Below, piece after piece: positions 23,221 through 32,073 of a DNA stretch of 41,212 bases. Position numbers and translations under genes: made by a program. This stretch comes from Nostoc sp. NMS2 (lineage in GTDB: Bacteria > Cyanobacteriota > Cyanobacteriia > Cyanobacteriales > Nostocaceae): positions 1-41,212 of the forward strand of contig NZ_JABXKH010000175.1 in the NCBI RefSeq assembly GCF_017115105.1, in the 5' to 3' direction. Position 1 is the first letter of the stretch. Each line of letters opens with the position of its first letter. The notes beneath the pieces were generated by a model, which had not been told where the DNA came from, ran no database searches, and saw only the letters and a program-made list of their open reading frames with translations.

Positions 23221-24783
23221 TCAGCATCCATCTAACCGAGAATTTGCAGTTATTACTTTGCCTTGATGTCCTATTTTGGTACATTTTAACTGTGATTCTA
23301 AAGCATCAATCTTTCGTAAAAGCGACACTCCCCATAATATAGAAATCACCAACTTAATTGTCATGCCCGCAAGCAAGAATGTTACTATTGTAGAAGTTCT
23401 CTTTTGTTGAACTAATCTTTTTTGTTGTTCTGCAAGTCGTGCTTCAACTTCTTTGGCACGTTCGGCTTCTAATGCTTGCTGCATTTCTTGCCGATCTAAT
23501 TCTTCACTAGCAGCTAAAAACCGATAATCTAAGTTGCTTAAGCTTTTGCCATGTGCCCAGGTTTGGGCATCAATCAAGGCTTGTCCGCGCAATAGGCGAG
23601 ATTCATCATTTTCTTTTGAGGCTATCCACGCATTGAAGCTTTCGTAGTAGGGACGCAAGTAAGCTAATTTTTTTCTAACCCATTCTAAATTGAAAACTTC
23701 TTCATAAATTCGGTTTTTGATTTGGAGAAAACCTTGCTTTTTAACCACCAAACCAGACAGCAATAGTTCTACTTGTTCTCGACTATCATCGGCTGGTACT
23801 TCCACTCCTTGGAGGATTTGCTGATAAATTCCTAGCAATCTGGCGGCAATTTGTTCGTTTCTGAGGATGCGATCGCGAATTGTCCGCAAATGCTCCGGTT
23901 CATCTTGTGATTCCCATTGCTCGATGATGTGCGATCGCACCACATTTTCTATCCAAAATTCTTCTGTGCCAGGGGGAATTTTTAACTTTCTACCCATATC
24001 ATCTTGAGATAAACTCACAAGTAATCGACACAGCTTTTGAGTAAGAAATGGTTGCCCTTTTGTCCAAGCTAATACTTCTTTCAAAACTTTTTGGGGATGA
24101 TTGTCTTTAATATCAAGTCCTAAAGATAGTGGTTGAGCTTCTTCAAATGTAAAACCATTTACTCGGATTGCTTTACCAAAATTAAACTTGGTAATGTGAT
24201 TTTGATATAAAATTAAGTCTGAAGGTGTAGCAACACCGAAAATTGCAAATGTAATCCGATCGTACTCTGAATCAATTGCTCGTTGGTTATAACAGAACCG
24301 AATCAAGCTAAAAAAGTCATCCACAGAGAAATCGAGACCGAGAATACTATCAATTTCATCAATAAAAATGAATAGTCTTTCGTTAGGAAACTGAGCTAAC
24401 AGAATTTCTGAAATAAACCGACTGAGTTTCTGAGCCAAAGAAATATCATTTTTTTCTTGCCACCAGGTTTTTAAATTGACTTTTCCTAACAGTTTAAAAC
24501 CCAGCCACAAATCGCCTACAACTCCCTTATACCATTGTTCTGGAGTTATATTTTCGCAACCAATATTAGTCATATCAATGGTGACACATCTAAAGCCTTC
24601 TTGTTGCAAGCGATGCTTTGTTTTTACCATAAGTGAAGATTTGCCCATTTGCCTACTGCTTAGGATGTAGCAAAATTCACCCTGTTTTAAGGCTTCGTAA
24701 AGTTCCACATCCGCTTTGCGCTCAACATAGCTAGGAGCATCACTGGTTAAAGTGCCACCAACTTGGTATCGATAATTATTCAT
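23221..24783 (-). CDS. AAA-like ATPase (AAA_35) with C-terminal membrane segment
   Basis: A 520-residue protein beginning YRYQVGGTLTSDAPSYVERK, the hallmark start of AAA-like (AAA_35) NTPases that abound in filamentous cyanobacteria. Walker A is SSRQMGKSS (42-50), Walker B FIFIDEID, then a sensor strand ITFAIFGVATPSDL and a GQPFLTQKLC motif comparable to the STAND GxP box. After a helical region (FNAWIASKENDESRLLRGQAL), a charged coiled coil leads to one transmembrane helix (about 465-488) and a 30-residue tail. Larger relatives carry WD40 repeats after this segment; this one ends. It lies five bases after the companion ATPase gene. Confidence 0.8.
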   Translation of the reverse strand: MNNYRYQVGGTLTSDAPSYVERKADVELYEALKQGEFCYILSSRQMGKSSLMVKTKHRLQQEGFRCVTIDMTNIGCENITPEQWYKGVVGDLWLGFKLLGKVNLKTWWQEKNDISLAQKLSRFISEILLAQFPNERLFIFIDEIDSILGLDFSVDDFFSLIRFCYNQRAIDSEYDRITFAIFGVATPSDLILYQNHITKFNFGKAIRVNGFTFEEAQPLSLGLDIKDNHPQKVLKEVLAWTKGQPFLTQKLCRLLVSLSQDDMGRKLKIPPGTEEFWIENVVRSHIIEQWESQDEPEHLRTIRDRILRNEQIAARLLGIYQQILQGVEVPADDSREQVELLLSGLVVKKQGFLQIKNRIYEEVFNLEWVRKKLAYLRPYYESFNAWIASKENDESRLLRGQALIDAQTWAHGKSLSNLDYRFLAASEELDRQEMQQALEAERAKEVEARLAEQQKRLVQQKRTSTIVTFLLAGMTIKLVISILWGVSLLRKIDALESQLKCTKIGHQGKVITANSRLDGC

Positions 24784-24788
24784 TTAAT

Positions 24789-26171
24789 TCATTTTAAATT
24801 TCCAAGCTGTTGGCTAAAATAAAGGCGATATAACTCACACATAGCATGAGCTTGATTGCCGTTGAGTTTAACCAAACCCATACTTTCTAGCTTGTAAGCA
24901 GCGATCGCGTCTAGCTCTACTTTTTCATCTGTTACAATTACCTGTTGCATAGCTGACATTAATTTTGGTTCTTTTTGCAATAAGCTCAACAGTTCTCGTA
25001 AATGTTGACTATAAATTCCCACTGGTGTAGATGCAGTTTCTAGTAATACCTCTAATGTCATTTCCTCCTGACATAGATGATATAATGCCAGGCTCACCAA
25101 ATAAGGATGGCCTCCTACCATTGCTTGTAGGGGTGTAAGGCGTTTTGCCCCTTCAGAGTCTGCTGCCCAATTTAGTCCGTAATGCAATGCTAAATTCTGT
25201 ACCTGATTGAGAGTCAATGGTGGGAGCGTAATTGTGATCCCGACATTGAAAGGCGATTGATTAAGCTTGAGTGGAATATAGATTTCTGTGGTGTGAACTA
25301 CCACCATCCGTAGTTTTTGCCAGATTTGATCCTGCTTTGCTTGTTCGTGCCAAAATCGCAGCATTGGCAGAAAATCTTGGGCAATATTGGGATGTTCAAA
25401 AACTCGATGGACTTCATTCAAAGCCAAAACTAGAGGACTATTATCAATGTATTGCAGTAGATATGCTTCAAAATAAATTTTGCAGCTTACCTTGCTGCCC
25501 ATTTCCGTATCCCAAAAATCATCTAGACAGGGAAGGAGATTTAACTGTCTGCTGACATTAACACAAAACCAACGCAAAAATTTATCCAGAGAAGCAAAAA
25601 CGTCTCGATCGGCTTCTTGAAAGTCCAAATAGACGATTTGATAACCTTGCTCTTTAGCATAAGCAATCATCCGGTTGAGCAGTGAACTTTTTCCTGTCTT
25701 TCTAGGTGCTTTGATTCGGATTAAGCAACCAGGATATAAAATCTCGTTACAAACAAGTTCTTCCAGAGGGGGGCGATTGATGTAAAGAGGAGAACCTAGT
25801 GGTACGGGGCCACTAGGAAATTCAATCTTGCTTGCTGAAAAGAAGTCTGGAGAAACCATTTCTAAGCTAGATTCTTCACTGAATTCTTGTTGGCTCTGAT
25901 TTTCCCGATCGCCTATTTCGTCTTGCAGGTATTTCTTCAAGGCTAAATGCAGATTTTTTTTGGTTATTTTTTTTCCAAGTGCAATGGAAAGGTCTTGCCA
26001 CAACTCAGAGCCAACTTCCTTGATGTAATTGTTGCGGTAGCCTGATTCCTCTGCCATTTCACCGTAAGTTTTGCCCAACCACGACTGAGACAGCACAAAG
26101 CACTGAATGGTAGCAAGAGGCTTGTCTTGCAGAATTGTTTCTACTGCTTGCAGAATATCTTCCACGGACAT
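24789..26171 (-). CDS. AAA-like ATPase (AAA_35) with vWA-MoxR-associated N-terminal HTH
   Basis: 460 residues. The first 85 form the winged HTH found at the start of vWA-MoxR-associated proteins (MSVEDILQAVETIL, LVLSQSWLG-like text, YGEMAEESGYRNNYIKEVGSELW). After an acidic linker comes the AAA_35 module: PLGSPLYINRPP, Walker A KAPRKTGKSS (154-163), Walker B-like LVLALNEVHRVF in which the catalytic acidic pair is N-E rather than D-E, and GGHPYLVSLALYHL as the GxP motif. The C-terminus is a small winged helix. Such HTH-AAA proteins are predicted sensor switches of conflict systems. It heads a two-gene operon with the membrane-anchored AAA protein; no vWA or MoxR gene is seen nearby. Confidence 0.78.
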   Translation of the reverse strand: MSVEDILQAVETILQDKPLATIQCFVLSQSWLGKTYGEMAEESGYRNNYIKEVGSELWQDLSIALGKKITKKNLHLALKKYLQDEIGDRENQSQQEFSEESSLEMVSPDFFSASKIEFPSGPVPLGSPLYINRPPLEELVCNEILYPGCLIRIKAPRKTGKSSLLNRMIAYAKEQGYQIVYLDFQEADRDVFASLDKFLRWFCVNVSRQLNLLPCLDDFWDTEMGSKVSCKIYFEAYLLQYIDNSPLVLALNEVHRVFEHPNIAQDFLPMLRFWHEQAKQDQIWQKLRMVVVHTTEIYIPLKLNQSPFNVGITITLPPLTLNQVQNLALHYGLNWAADSEGAKRLTPLQAMVGGHPYLVSLALYHLCQEEMTLEVLLETASTPVGIYSQHLRELLSLLQKEPKLMSAMQQVIVTDEKVELDAIAAYKLESMGLVKLNGNQAHAMCELYRLYFSQQLGNLK

Positions 26172-26292
26172 TAAAGTTTAAACAATTAGTAGATACACTT
26201 ATCCAATTTGACCTATTAATAATATACAACCGAATAAATACTTAAAAAAAGAAAAATAAATTTCTACGGATACAGTTTTTTGCACTATAATT

Positions 26293-26334
26293 TAATCCTG
26301 CTTAAAAAAGCTTGCTCATTTTTAAGCAGGATTA
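26293..26334. terminator. 16-bp-arm hairpin between OMT and AAA genes
   Basis: TAATCCTGCTTAAAAA pairs perfectly with TTTTTAAGCAGGATTA around a 10-base loop. It is 55 bases downstream of the O-methyltransferase stop and 122 bases upstream of the AAA operon start. It could terminate the former or serve as an operator for the latter. Confidence 0.5.
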
Positions 26335-26388
26335 GGGAAGGTCAAGTATTAACCTAAGTAGATTGGGTTTTGAAAAGTTAGAAAGACA

Positions 26389-27051
26389 TCACTTTTTCAG
26401 TGCCAGAGTCAAGCCATCTGCGATCGCTACTAAACTCAGACTAACTCGCTGGTCTTGATGCAGCTTTTGATTAAAGGCACGAATCTTTTTAGTTCTATTA
26501 TCCTGCACTTGGGGGTCAGCAACCCTACCTGCCCAGAGGACATTATCGATCGCAATCAGTCCCCCCGATCGCACTAATTGCAGCGATCGCTCATAATAAG
26601 CATCATAGTTGCTCTTATCTGCATCGATGAAAGCAAAATCAAAGGTTTCCGCTTCTCCCGTTGCCAGTAACCGATCCAAAGTCTCCAAAGCTGGGGCAAT
26701 GTGCAGTTGAATTTTATCCGCCACTCCAGCTTGCTGCCAATAACGCCGAGCGATCGTTGTAAATTCTTCACTCACATCACAGGCTACCACCTTCCCGTCG
26801 CTCGGTAATGCCAAAGCTACCACCAGGGAACTATAACCTGTAAATACCCCAACTTCCAGAGTTTTTTTCGCTCCCAGCAACTGCACCAGTAACGCCAAAA
26901 ATTGCCCCTGTTCAGGAGCAATCTGCATTCTCCCTACTGGATACTGGGCTGTTTCTTGCCTCAATTGGGTTAAAACTTCTGGTTCTCGGAGAGAGACTGA
27001 TAGTAAATAGTCATAAAGATTTTGTTCCAGTCCTAGTGTTTGAGTGGTCAT
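26389..27051 (-). CDS. Class I SAM-dependent O-methyltransferase (CCoAOMT-like)
   Basis: From MTTQTLGLEQNLYDYLL the protein has 220 residues, the standard length; an upstream in-frame ATG would add 11 unlikely residues. The SAM-binding glycine loop is TLEVGVFTGYSSL. The acidic loop is VVACDVSEEF. The metal-binding and catalytic stretch FAFIDADKSNYDAYYE and IAIDNVLWAGRV are those of the caffeoyl-CoA O-methyltransferase family, which methylate catechol-type hydroxyls using a divalent metal. A cyanobacterial member of this family is known to methylate hydroxycinnamic acids and flavonoids; the natural substrate here is unknown. It is monocistronic. Confidence 0.9.
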   Translation of the reverse strand: MTTQTLGLEQNLYDYLLSVSLREPEVLTQLRQETAQYPVGRMQIAPEQGQFLALLVQLLGAKKTLEVGVFTGYSSLVVALALPSDGKVVACDVSEEFTTIARRYWQQAGVADKIQLHIAPALETLDRLLATGEAETFDFAFIDADKSNYDAYYERSLQLVRSGGLIAIDNVLWAGRVADPQVQDNRTKKIRAFNQKLHQDQRVSLSLVAIADGLTLALKK

Positions 27052-27276
27052 AATATGCGTTCTTCTTTTACCTAAACCCCACACAGTAATTATCTGGTTT
27101 TTAGGCTTAAAGCCCTTACCAACGGCATCCTGTCCGCCCGGAAATACAAGGGACGCTCATGTTGCCCATCCCACAAAAATAGTAAAATCATCCCGCAAAT
27201 ATGCAACGCCAGAAATTGAAGCAGAGAAAAAAAGGAGATGCAAACTCCATAACAAATAATTTCGTCGGACTTTAAA

Positions 27277-27304
27277 TAATTCGTAATTCGTAATTCGTAA
27301 TTCG
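27277..27304 (+). repeat. Four tandem copies of TAATTCG
   Basis: Four perfect 7-base units, followed by a partial fifth. This is a short tandemly repeated repetitive sequence of the heptamer class typical of heterocystous cyanobacteria. Confidence 0.85.
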
Positions 27305-27472
27305 TAATTAAGTTTTGTGACCGGGATTTAGACCCCGACCCAAAACGCGCTGTCTGTAGAGACAGGGGACTTAAACCCCCAAAGTTCGTTAAAAAACAGA
27401 TAGAAGAATAGAAGCGATTTCCCCCTGTTTAACTTATTGTAGATATTGTTAGTCTGCAATCCTTGACTAAGA

Positions 27473-27493
27473 ATTTTAGATTTTAGATTTTAG
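27473..27493 (+). repeat. Three tandem copies of ATTTTAG
   Basis: Three perfect heptamers; same class as the TAATTCG array 170 bases away. Confidence 0.8.
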
Positions 27494-27720
27494 ATTATTT
27501 CGGTTCATGCCCCACCCGAAGTTAAGTGAAACAAATCCTCTCATCCCAAATTGAAAATCATAATGCCCCGTACCGCAAGTGGCGCGGGGTCAATCCAAAA
27601 TCGCAAACTTGTACTGAGCGACTTGTGCCGAGCCTGTCCTGAGCGTAGCCGAAGGGCGAAGCCGAGGTAAGTCGAAGTATCTAAAATCCAAAATTGTTTG
27701 ACCCTGGATTAATCAATAAA

Positions 27721-28440
27721 ATGTTAAGACTTTATCATTTATTACTAGGTTCTATTTTGCTGGTGTCAATACCACTGGGAGCAAAATTTGTTTTTCCCCA
27801 ATTTTCTCCACCCAAAGAGGTTAAGTCCCCTGCTGTTGTAAAACTTCCCAACTCTAATGAGGGTAATATCTGGCAGAAAATCTTGGGAAATACTGCTGCC
27901 CCAACAGACTGGCAAGTTGCTGCTTGTGAGGGAAATGCGCCCCTGTTGTGTGTCTCCTCCAAAGGCAAACGTTTAGGTACAGTTGAGATTAACATTTATC
28001 CACTAACAAACAATGAGGATTTCCGAAAAAAACTCTTAGCAGCTGGTATTCCAAGTGGTTTCCAAGTGGATTACCAAAGTTCCCAATACCAAACCCAGGT
28101 ATTACCAGTACTCAAGGCTTGGGTTGCAGATCGCTACGCTGCATTTGCGAAAGATCGTCAGAGTGAATATGGTAAAGAGATTACTTTCTCAGCCTACCCA
28201 CCACAACCAGTACCTGTTGGTAAGCTTCAGGGAATCCGCTATGGGTTCGCCGGACTCAAGGAACGAGGTGGAGTAAAAGAGCAATATATCGGTCATGTTG
28301 CCTTTGATGGCAGTAAGCTTTACGTAATTACCACTGCATTTGATCCAGGTACGCAGACAGGTAAGTTTGAGCAACTGGAAGATTTGGCTATTTTTCAACC
28401 TTACTTGTATGCGATCGCATCTGATCTGCGTTTACCCTAA
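27721..28440 (+). CDS. Conserved cyanobacterial hypothetical protein, membrane anchored
   Basis: Family not recognised by name. The ATG at 27721 gives 239 residues starting MLRLYHLLLGSILLVSIPLG, a signal or anchor helix. A TTG nine codons upstream is less likely. After a Pro/Lys linker, the globular part (about 45-239) has two cysteines close together (VAACEGNAPLLC) that could form a disulfide in the periplasm. Strands follow (KRLGTVEINIYPL, GKLQGIRYGFAGL, YIGHVAFDGSKLYVITTAFD). The profile is that of a lumenal or periplasmic protein of the kind described only as hypothetical in Nostocales. Single gene, preceded by repeats. Confidence 0.6.
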   Translation: MLRLYHLLLGSILLVSIPLGAKFVFPQFSPPKEVKSPAVVKLPNSNEGNIWQKILGNTAAPTDWQVAACEGNAPLLCVSSKGKRLGTVEINIYPLTNNEDFRKKLLAAGIPSGFQVDYQSSQYQTQVLPVLKAWVADRYAAFAKDRQSEYGKEITFSAYPPQPVPVGKLQGIRYGFAGLKERGGVKEQYIGHVAFDGSKLYVITTAFDPGTQTGKFEQLEDLAIFQPYLYAIASDLRLP

Positions 28441-28507
28441 TGGGCATGGGGCATGGGGCATTGAAAAGAGGCAGATGTGCGGGGGGCGGAGGGGAAAATT
28501 CTCCCTT

Positions 28508-28535
28508 GCTCCCTGCTCCCTGCTCCCTGCTCCCT
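28508..28535 (+). repeat. Four tandem copies of GCTCCCT
   Basis: Four perfect heptamers in the 128-base gap between two convergent genes. A GGCATGG-type tandem lies just before them (28441-28460). Confidence 0.85.
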
Positions 28536-28568
28536 TGCTTCTCTCCCCATTCCCCAGTCCCCATCAAC

Positions 28569-29456
28569 CTAAATCTCAGCCACCGCCCGTTCAATCAAGC
28601 GACGTGCTAAAGTTTGCGTGCCAGTGTGTTCATAATAATTTGTAGATACATCCAAGAATGCAGCCAGGTAGTCTAACTTATCATCTGCAATATCGATAAA
28701 ACTGTGTAAGTTGCTAACTACCTTGTGTGGCGTTAAATTATTCGCACTGACAATACCATTCATCCAACCTTTAACTGAGTCAAAGCTTTCGCCGATAAAG
28801 TTGAGTTTGCTGCCAGCATTGTTTCCTGGAATCACATCTTTGATGTTTTGGAAAGTCGAGTTCTGTTCTAACTCATTGGGACTTGTTTGATTAATCCCAG
28901 ATATCGCTTTGCTGATAAAGTCTGGGCCTAAAGGTATTAAACCATCAACACAAACTAATGCCACCATGCGGATGAGTGACTCACCACTATACTCACCTAA
29001 AGAGGCGACAAAATCGCCAATGCTGTCTCCAGGAATGCCATTAATTTGGCAGAAGGCTACCAATTCAGCGACTAACTTTAATGTCAGATCGATGGTTTGG
29101 GCTTTGTCTGGTTTGGGAGTAACAGAGTTTAAAAAACCCAACAAAGGAATTTTCTCGCCAACTTTGTTAGCTAAAGCGGCTGCACCAAGGGCTTTATCTG
29201 TACCATCAACAGTTTGATATAACCACAAGGCTGTTTGATATCCTTGGGATTTGTCATTGAATAGATAAATCGCTCTTTCACCAATTTGTTGAATTAAATC
29301 TTCGTCATCTTCGCCGGTGACGGTCTTAATAGTGTTGACAAAGCCGACGGTATTTTGCCACTCTCCAGGAGCAACAAAATCGAGGGACTTCAACATAGAA
29401 ATAGTCAAGCCGCCGGTTGGCAATTGATCGACTAAATCAACAATCGATTTGCTCAC
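28569..29456 (-). CDS. Conserved cyanobacterial hypothetical protein (helical)
   Basis: A 295-residue soluble protein with no signal peptide, cysteine cluster or known catalytic motif. It is almost wholly helical: VDLVDQLPTGGLTISMLKSL, TVGFVNTIKTVTGEDDEDLI, LVAELVAFCQINGIPGDSIG, and KLDYLAAFLDVSTNYYEHTG near the end. I do not recognise the family. The repeated helix-turn pattern could suggest a HEAT-like or all-alpha scaffold. Its gene is followed 49 bases upstream by the lipoprotein gene on the same strand, so both may form one transcript. Confidence 0.6.
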   Translation of the reverse strand: MSKSIVDLVDQLPTGGLTISMLKSLDFVAPGEWQNTVGFVNTIKTVTGEDDEDLIQQIGERAIYLFNDKSQGYQTALWLYQTVDGTDKALGAAALANKVGEKIPLLGFLNSVTPKPDKAQTIDLTLKLVAELVAFCQINGIPGDSIGDFVASLGEYSGESLIRMVALVCVDGLIPLGPDFISKAISGINQTSPNELEQNSTFQNIKDVIPGNNAGSKLNFIGESFDSVKGWMNGIVSANNLTPHKVVSNLHSFIDIADDKLDYLAAFLDVSTNYYEHTGTQTLARRLIERAVAEI

Positions 29457-29505
29457 AAAAATCTCCTTACTTAGGTTTTGTTATCTTCGATGTCAGCAAT
29501 CCGGC

Positions 29506-30015
29506 TCATTTCAGTTTAGCCAGACCATTAAGATTAAACTTCTCTAGCCAATCGGCGCGATCGCTAGCTGTAAATGACGAATCGCGGGAAAGTACTTTTA
29601 CTTGGTACTTACCTACCAAAATTGCAGTTTGCGTCTTACCAACTTCTACTGCGCGATAACCGCCAATTTTTTTGGTGCTTTTCGAGAACTTTGCTGCTGT
29701 ACTAGGTGTGCTAGTAGTATCAGAAATAGACAGCAATGCTATATCTTTACCACCTTTTTTCAACTTCGCTTCTGCAAAGCCTTTTTTCTCTTGGGTAAAG
29801 ACACGCTGGTAGCCATTACCTGCATCAGGGAAAAGTTTATTAAACTCGCTACCCTGAGTTGCGGTCTTAGCTACGGCTTGACCGCGTTTTTGTTGAGTGC
29901 TTTCTTTTTGCGCCTGGTCAAAACGTCCAGGTGCTTTTGGACTACAGGCTGTTGTCAGTAGTACCACTGACAGCAATAAAGCAGCTACCACTCTACGCCC
30001 ACTATGTAAAATCAT
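29506..30015 (-). CDS. Putative lipoprotein of unknown function
   Basis: Starting at MILHSGRRVVAAL the product has 169 residues with a lipoprotein signal (VVAALLLSVVLL) and lipobox LTTAC, giving Cys24 as the lipidated residue. The longer frame, to 30069, would bury this signal behind 18 residues, so the internal ATG is preferred. The mature protein is Lys-rich, with a beta-like domain (GYQRVFTQEKKGFAEAKLKKGGKDIALLSISD, listed only in outline; then GGYRAVEVGKTQTAILVGKY). Family not recognised; membrane-tethered periplasmic protein. It probably heads a transcript with the helical hypothetical gene. Confidence 0.65.
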   Translation of the reverse strand: MILHSGRRVVAALLLSVVLLTTACSPKAPGRFDQAQKESTQQKRGQAVAKTATQGSEFNKLFPDAGNGYQRVFTQEKKGFAEAKLKKGGKDIALLSISDTTSTPSTAAKFSKSTKKIGGYRAVEVGKTQTAILVGKYQVKVLSRDSSFTASDRADWLEKFNLNGLAKLK

Positions 30016-30157
30016 TCTTGGCTTTTCCTTATACTTGAACTTTGAGGCAATTATCTGCGCTGCTAGCAATTATTACTCGTAAAATTTACTTTTTGATCAT
30101 TATTGCCTAAGTGCTTAACATACCAATAAACTCAACGCAAAAATGCCTCCCTTTCGG

Positions 30158-30181
30158 GCTACGGTGTGTACACACCGTAGC
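30158..30181. repeat. 24-bp perfect palindrome
   Basis: The arms GCTACGGTGTGT and ACACACCGTAGC are directly joined. It forms a hairpin or cruciform in the intergenic region 30070-30487, which otherwise contains repeat text (GAATTCAGGAGCGGAGCCGG near 30259) and no gene. Confidence 0.7.
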
Positions 30182-30340
30182 TCTTTCGAGAAAGTATCTT
30201 TGATTTATAGTTGAAGAAGAATTCAGAAGGGGCTAAACCCTAGCTATCCGCTAACAGAATTCAGGAGCGGAGCCGGAAACGCTCCGCCTCCGGTCAGAAT
30301 GCAATCAGTGGGGGATTCAGACCCGCCACTGTCTTGTTGA

Positions 30341-30363
30341 CCACCAAATTTTCAATTTGGTGG
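30341..30363. repeat. 10-bp-arm hairpin
   Basis: CCACCAAATT and AATTTGGTGG pair perfectly around TTC, 125 bases downstream of the HIT gene stop. It belongs to the same repeat block as the 24-bp palindrome. Confidence 0.55.
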
Positions 30364-30487
30364 GGGTGCAAAAACGCCGTTTATTCATCCACCAGTCGCA
30401 CAAAATTCATTCTGAACGCGAAGAGCGTGCCGGAGGCATTATTCTGGCGACTGACGCATGTATTCTGTTTGATAAATTCAGGTTTGA

Positions 30488-30838
30488 TCAACCAGGGGGC
30501 CAGTCTAACTGCCGTCCTCCCAAAATATGCAAATGTAAGTGATAGACTGTCTGACCACCATCATCACCAGTGTTGATGACAACTCGATAACCGTTTTTCA
30601 GTCCAGCTTCTTCTGCAACACGTTTGGCTGTTAATAAAAGATGCCCTAATAGAGCATGATCCTGAGATTCAGCATCAGCTAGTGTGGGAATGGGTTTTTT
30701 AGGAATGACGAGGATGTGAACAGGCGCTTGGGGGTGGATGTCTTTGAAGGCTAGGGCTAAATTATCCTCATAAACAATATCAACGGGAATTTCCCGACGA
30801 ATGATTTTGCTGAAAATCGTTTCTGTAGTTTCACTCAT
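30488..30838 (-). CDS. HIT family (histidine triad) nucleotide-binding protein
   Basis: At 116 residues this is a full-length HINT-branch protein. The histidine triad is HLHLHILGG with His100, His102 and His104, preceded by IFSKIIRREIPVDIVYED and HILVIPKKPIPTL typical of the family. HINT proteins are dimeric purine nucleoside phosphoramidases; the cellular role is housekeeping and poorly defined. The C-terminus GRQLDWPPG is the normal family ending, so the gene is complete. It stands alone: 280 bases without a gene separate it from the RmlD-like gene. Confidence 0.93.
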   Translation of the reverse strand: MSETTETIFSKIIRREIPVDIVYEDNLALAFKDIHPQAPVHILVIPKKPIPTLADAESQDHALLGHLLLTAKRVAEEAGLKNGYRVVINTGDDGGQTVYHLHLHILGGRQLDWPPG

Positions 30839-31119
30839 ACCATCTACCTAATTATCTGCTAAAGATTTTAAAGGTTTACTGTAGTCACTAGATTATCTAC
30901 ACGACAAAATCCTCTTTTCTGCGATCGAGTCTTCCATAAATACATAGACGCTTTGCGGCTTTTCACCAGACAGCGCCTCTAAGTTAAGCATGGGAGCAAT
31001 GCAATTTTGTGAGATGACCCCACCTGGAGAGCGATCGCTTTGGTCATAGTCGCCAAAAGTCAAATTAGTTGATTGAGTGTTGCAGTAAATCCTGATAAAT
31101 TACCATCGGATTAGGGATT

Positions 31120-31995
31120 TTATTGACTATTGATTAATTCCTGCAATTCTTCCCTTACAGATAAAGGCTGATAACCTAATGCAAAAGCTTTGGAACTATC
31201 CAAAGAAACATCTGCCGGTCTAGGTGCTGCCATTTTCACATCTTGTTGTCGGCAGGATTTAAGACCAATGGCGGGAAGCTGAAATACTTCCACTAATATT
31301 TGTCCAAAATCATAACGCGAAATCCGCTCTTTTCCACCTAAGTGAATGATGCCGTTAACTTTTTCTAATGCTAATAAAAGTCCTTTGGCGGCAGTTTTTC
31401 CACTTACTGGTGTGCGAAATTCATCTATAAATAAACTTAGTTTTTTTTCGGCTTGTAAAGTTTGAATAAATGCCTGAATAAAGCTTTTAGCTGTAGGTGT
31501 TGCCGCACCAAACATCAACGGCATTCGACACACTGCGGTCATGGGATACCTTTCTAGCATATCTGCTTCTGCGATCGCTTTTTGCTCACCGTAAAGGTTG
31601 ACAGGACACACAGCATCTGTTTCTAGGTAAGGGGCATTTAACCCATCAAAAACTAAGTCGGTTGAGGTAAAAGCACAAGGAATAGAATTATCAGCGCAAA
31701 GTCCGGCAATATTGCAGGATGCGATGACGTTAATTGCGTGCGATTCTTTAGGGTTGGTTTGACAAAAATTTGGTTGTGAATGTGCAGCAGTATGAATAAC
31801 TGCTGCTGGTTTGACATCATTAAATATGCGTTTCAATTCCTGGAAATTTGTTAAGTTTGCTTTTAACATTTTAATGTCAGGAATCTCTAAAGGATGGGAT
31901 AAATAAGTGCCATAAACTTCCCATTCTTGTTTTGCGAGTTGGCAAAGATGCCATCCCAAAAAACCACTTGCTCCGGTGATTAACAATTTTTTCAT
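31120..31995 (-). CDS. RmlD-like sugar nucleotide reductase (extended SDR)
   Basis: Starting at MKKLLITGASGFLGWHL the protein is 291 residues. The seven-residue longer start would place extra residues ahead of the Rossmann strand. It has the NAD(P)-binding GASGFLG, the sequence HTAAHSQPNFCQTNP, a STDLVFDG segment and the catalytic Tyr and Lys in LYGEQKAIAEADML. This is the RmlD_sub_bind/dTDP-4-dehydrorhamnose reductase branch. True RmlD acts in dTDP-rhamnose synthesis, but no rmlA/B/C neighbours are present, so the sugar substrate is uncertain. It is on the same strand as the HIT gene and TPR lipoprotein gene, with 57-280 base gaps. Confidence 0.82.
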   Translation of the reverse strand: MKKLLITGASGFLGWHLCQLAKQEWEVYGTYLSHPLEIPDIKMLKANLTNFQELKRIFNDVKPAAVIHTAAHSQPNFCQTNPKESHAINVIASCNIAGLCADNSIPCAFTSTDLVFDGLNAPYLETDAVCPVNLYGEQKAIAEADMLERYPMTAVCRMPLMFGAATPTAKSFIQAFIQTLQAEKKLSLFIDEFRTPVSGKTAAKGLLLALEKVNGIIHLGGKERISRYDFGQILVEVFQLPAIGLKSCRQQDVKMAAPRPADVSLDSSKAFALGYQPLSVREELQELINSQ

Positions 31996-32073
31996 GTCTA
32001 ATCGTAAACCGCTCAAGAAAAAATCCTTGCTACAGCAGGCTTATATTCTACACTGAGTGGTGGGGACAAAATA

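Larger units (their letters stand above)
27085..27720. other. Repeat-rich intergenic region
   Basis: No supportable gene in about 630 bases. It holds two heptamer arrays (listed separately). Another CTGAGCGTAGCCGAAGG relative of the dispersed CTGAGCG...TCGAAGT repeat lies near 27640, and two G/C-rich hairpins are seen near 27325-27360 (GTCTGTAGAGAC) and 27563-27592 (CCCCGTACC...GGCGCGGGG). Confidence 0.6.

Noticed and set aside
27277..27304. Possible CRISPR-like array
   Set aside because: The units are 7 bases, contiguous and without spacers; this is the cyanobacterial heptamer repeat class.
29602..29961. 119-residue plus-strand frame
   Set aside because: Antisense shadow of the lipoprotein gene, which has a proper signal and lipobox; the shadow has none.
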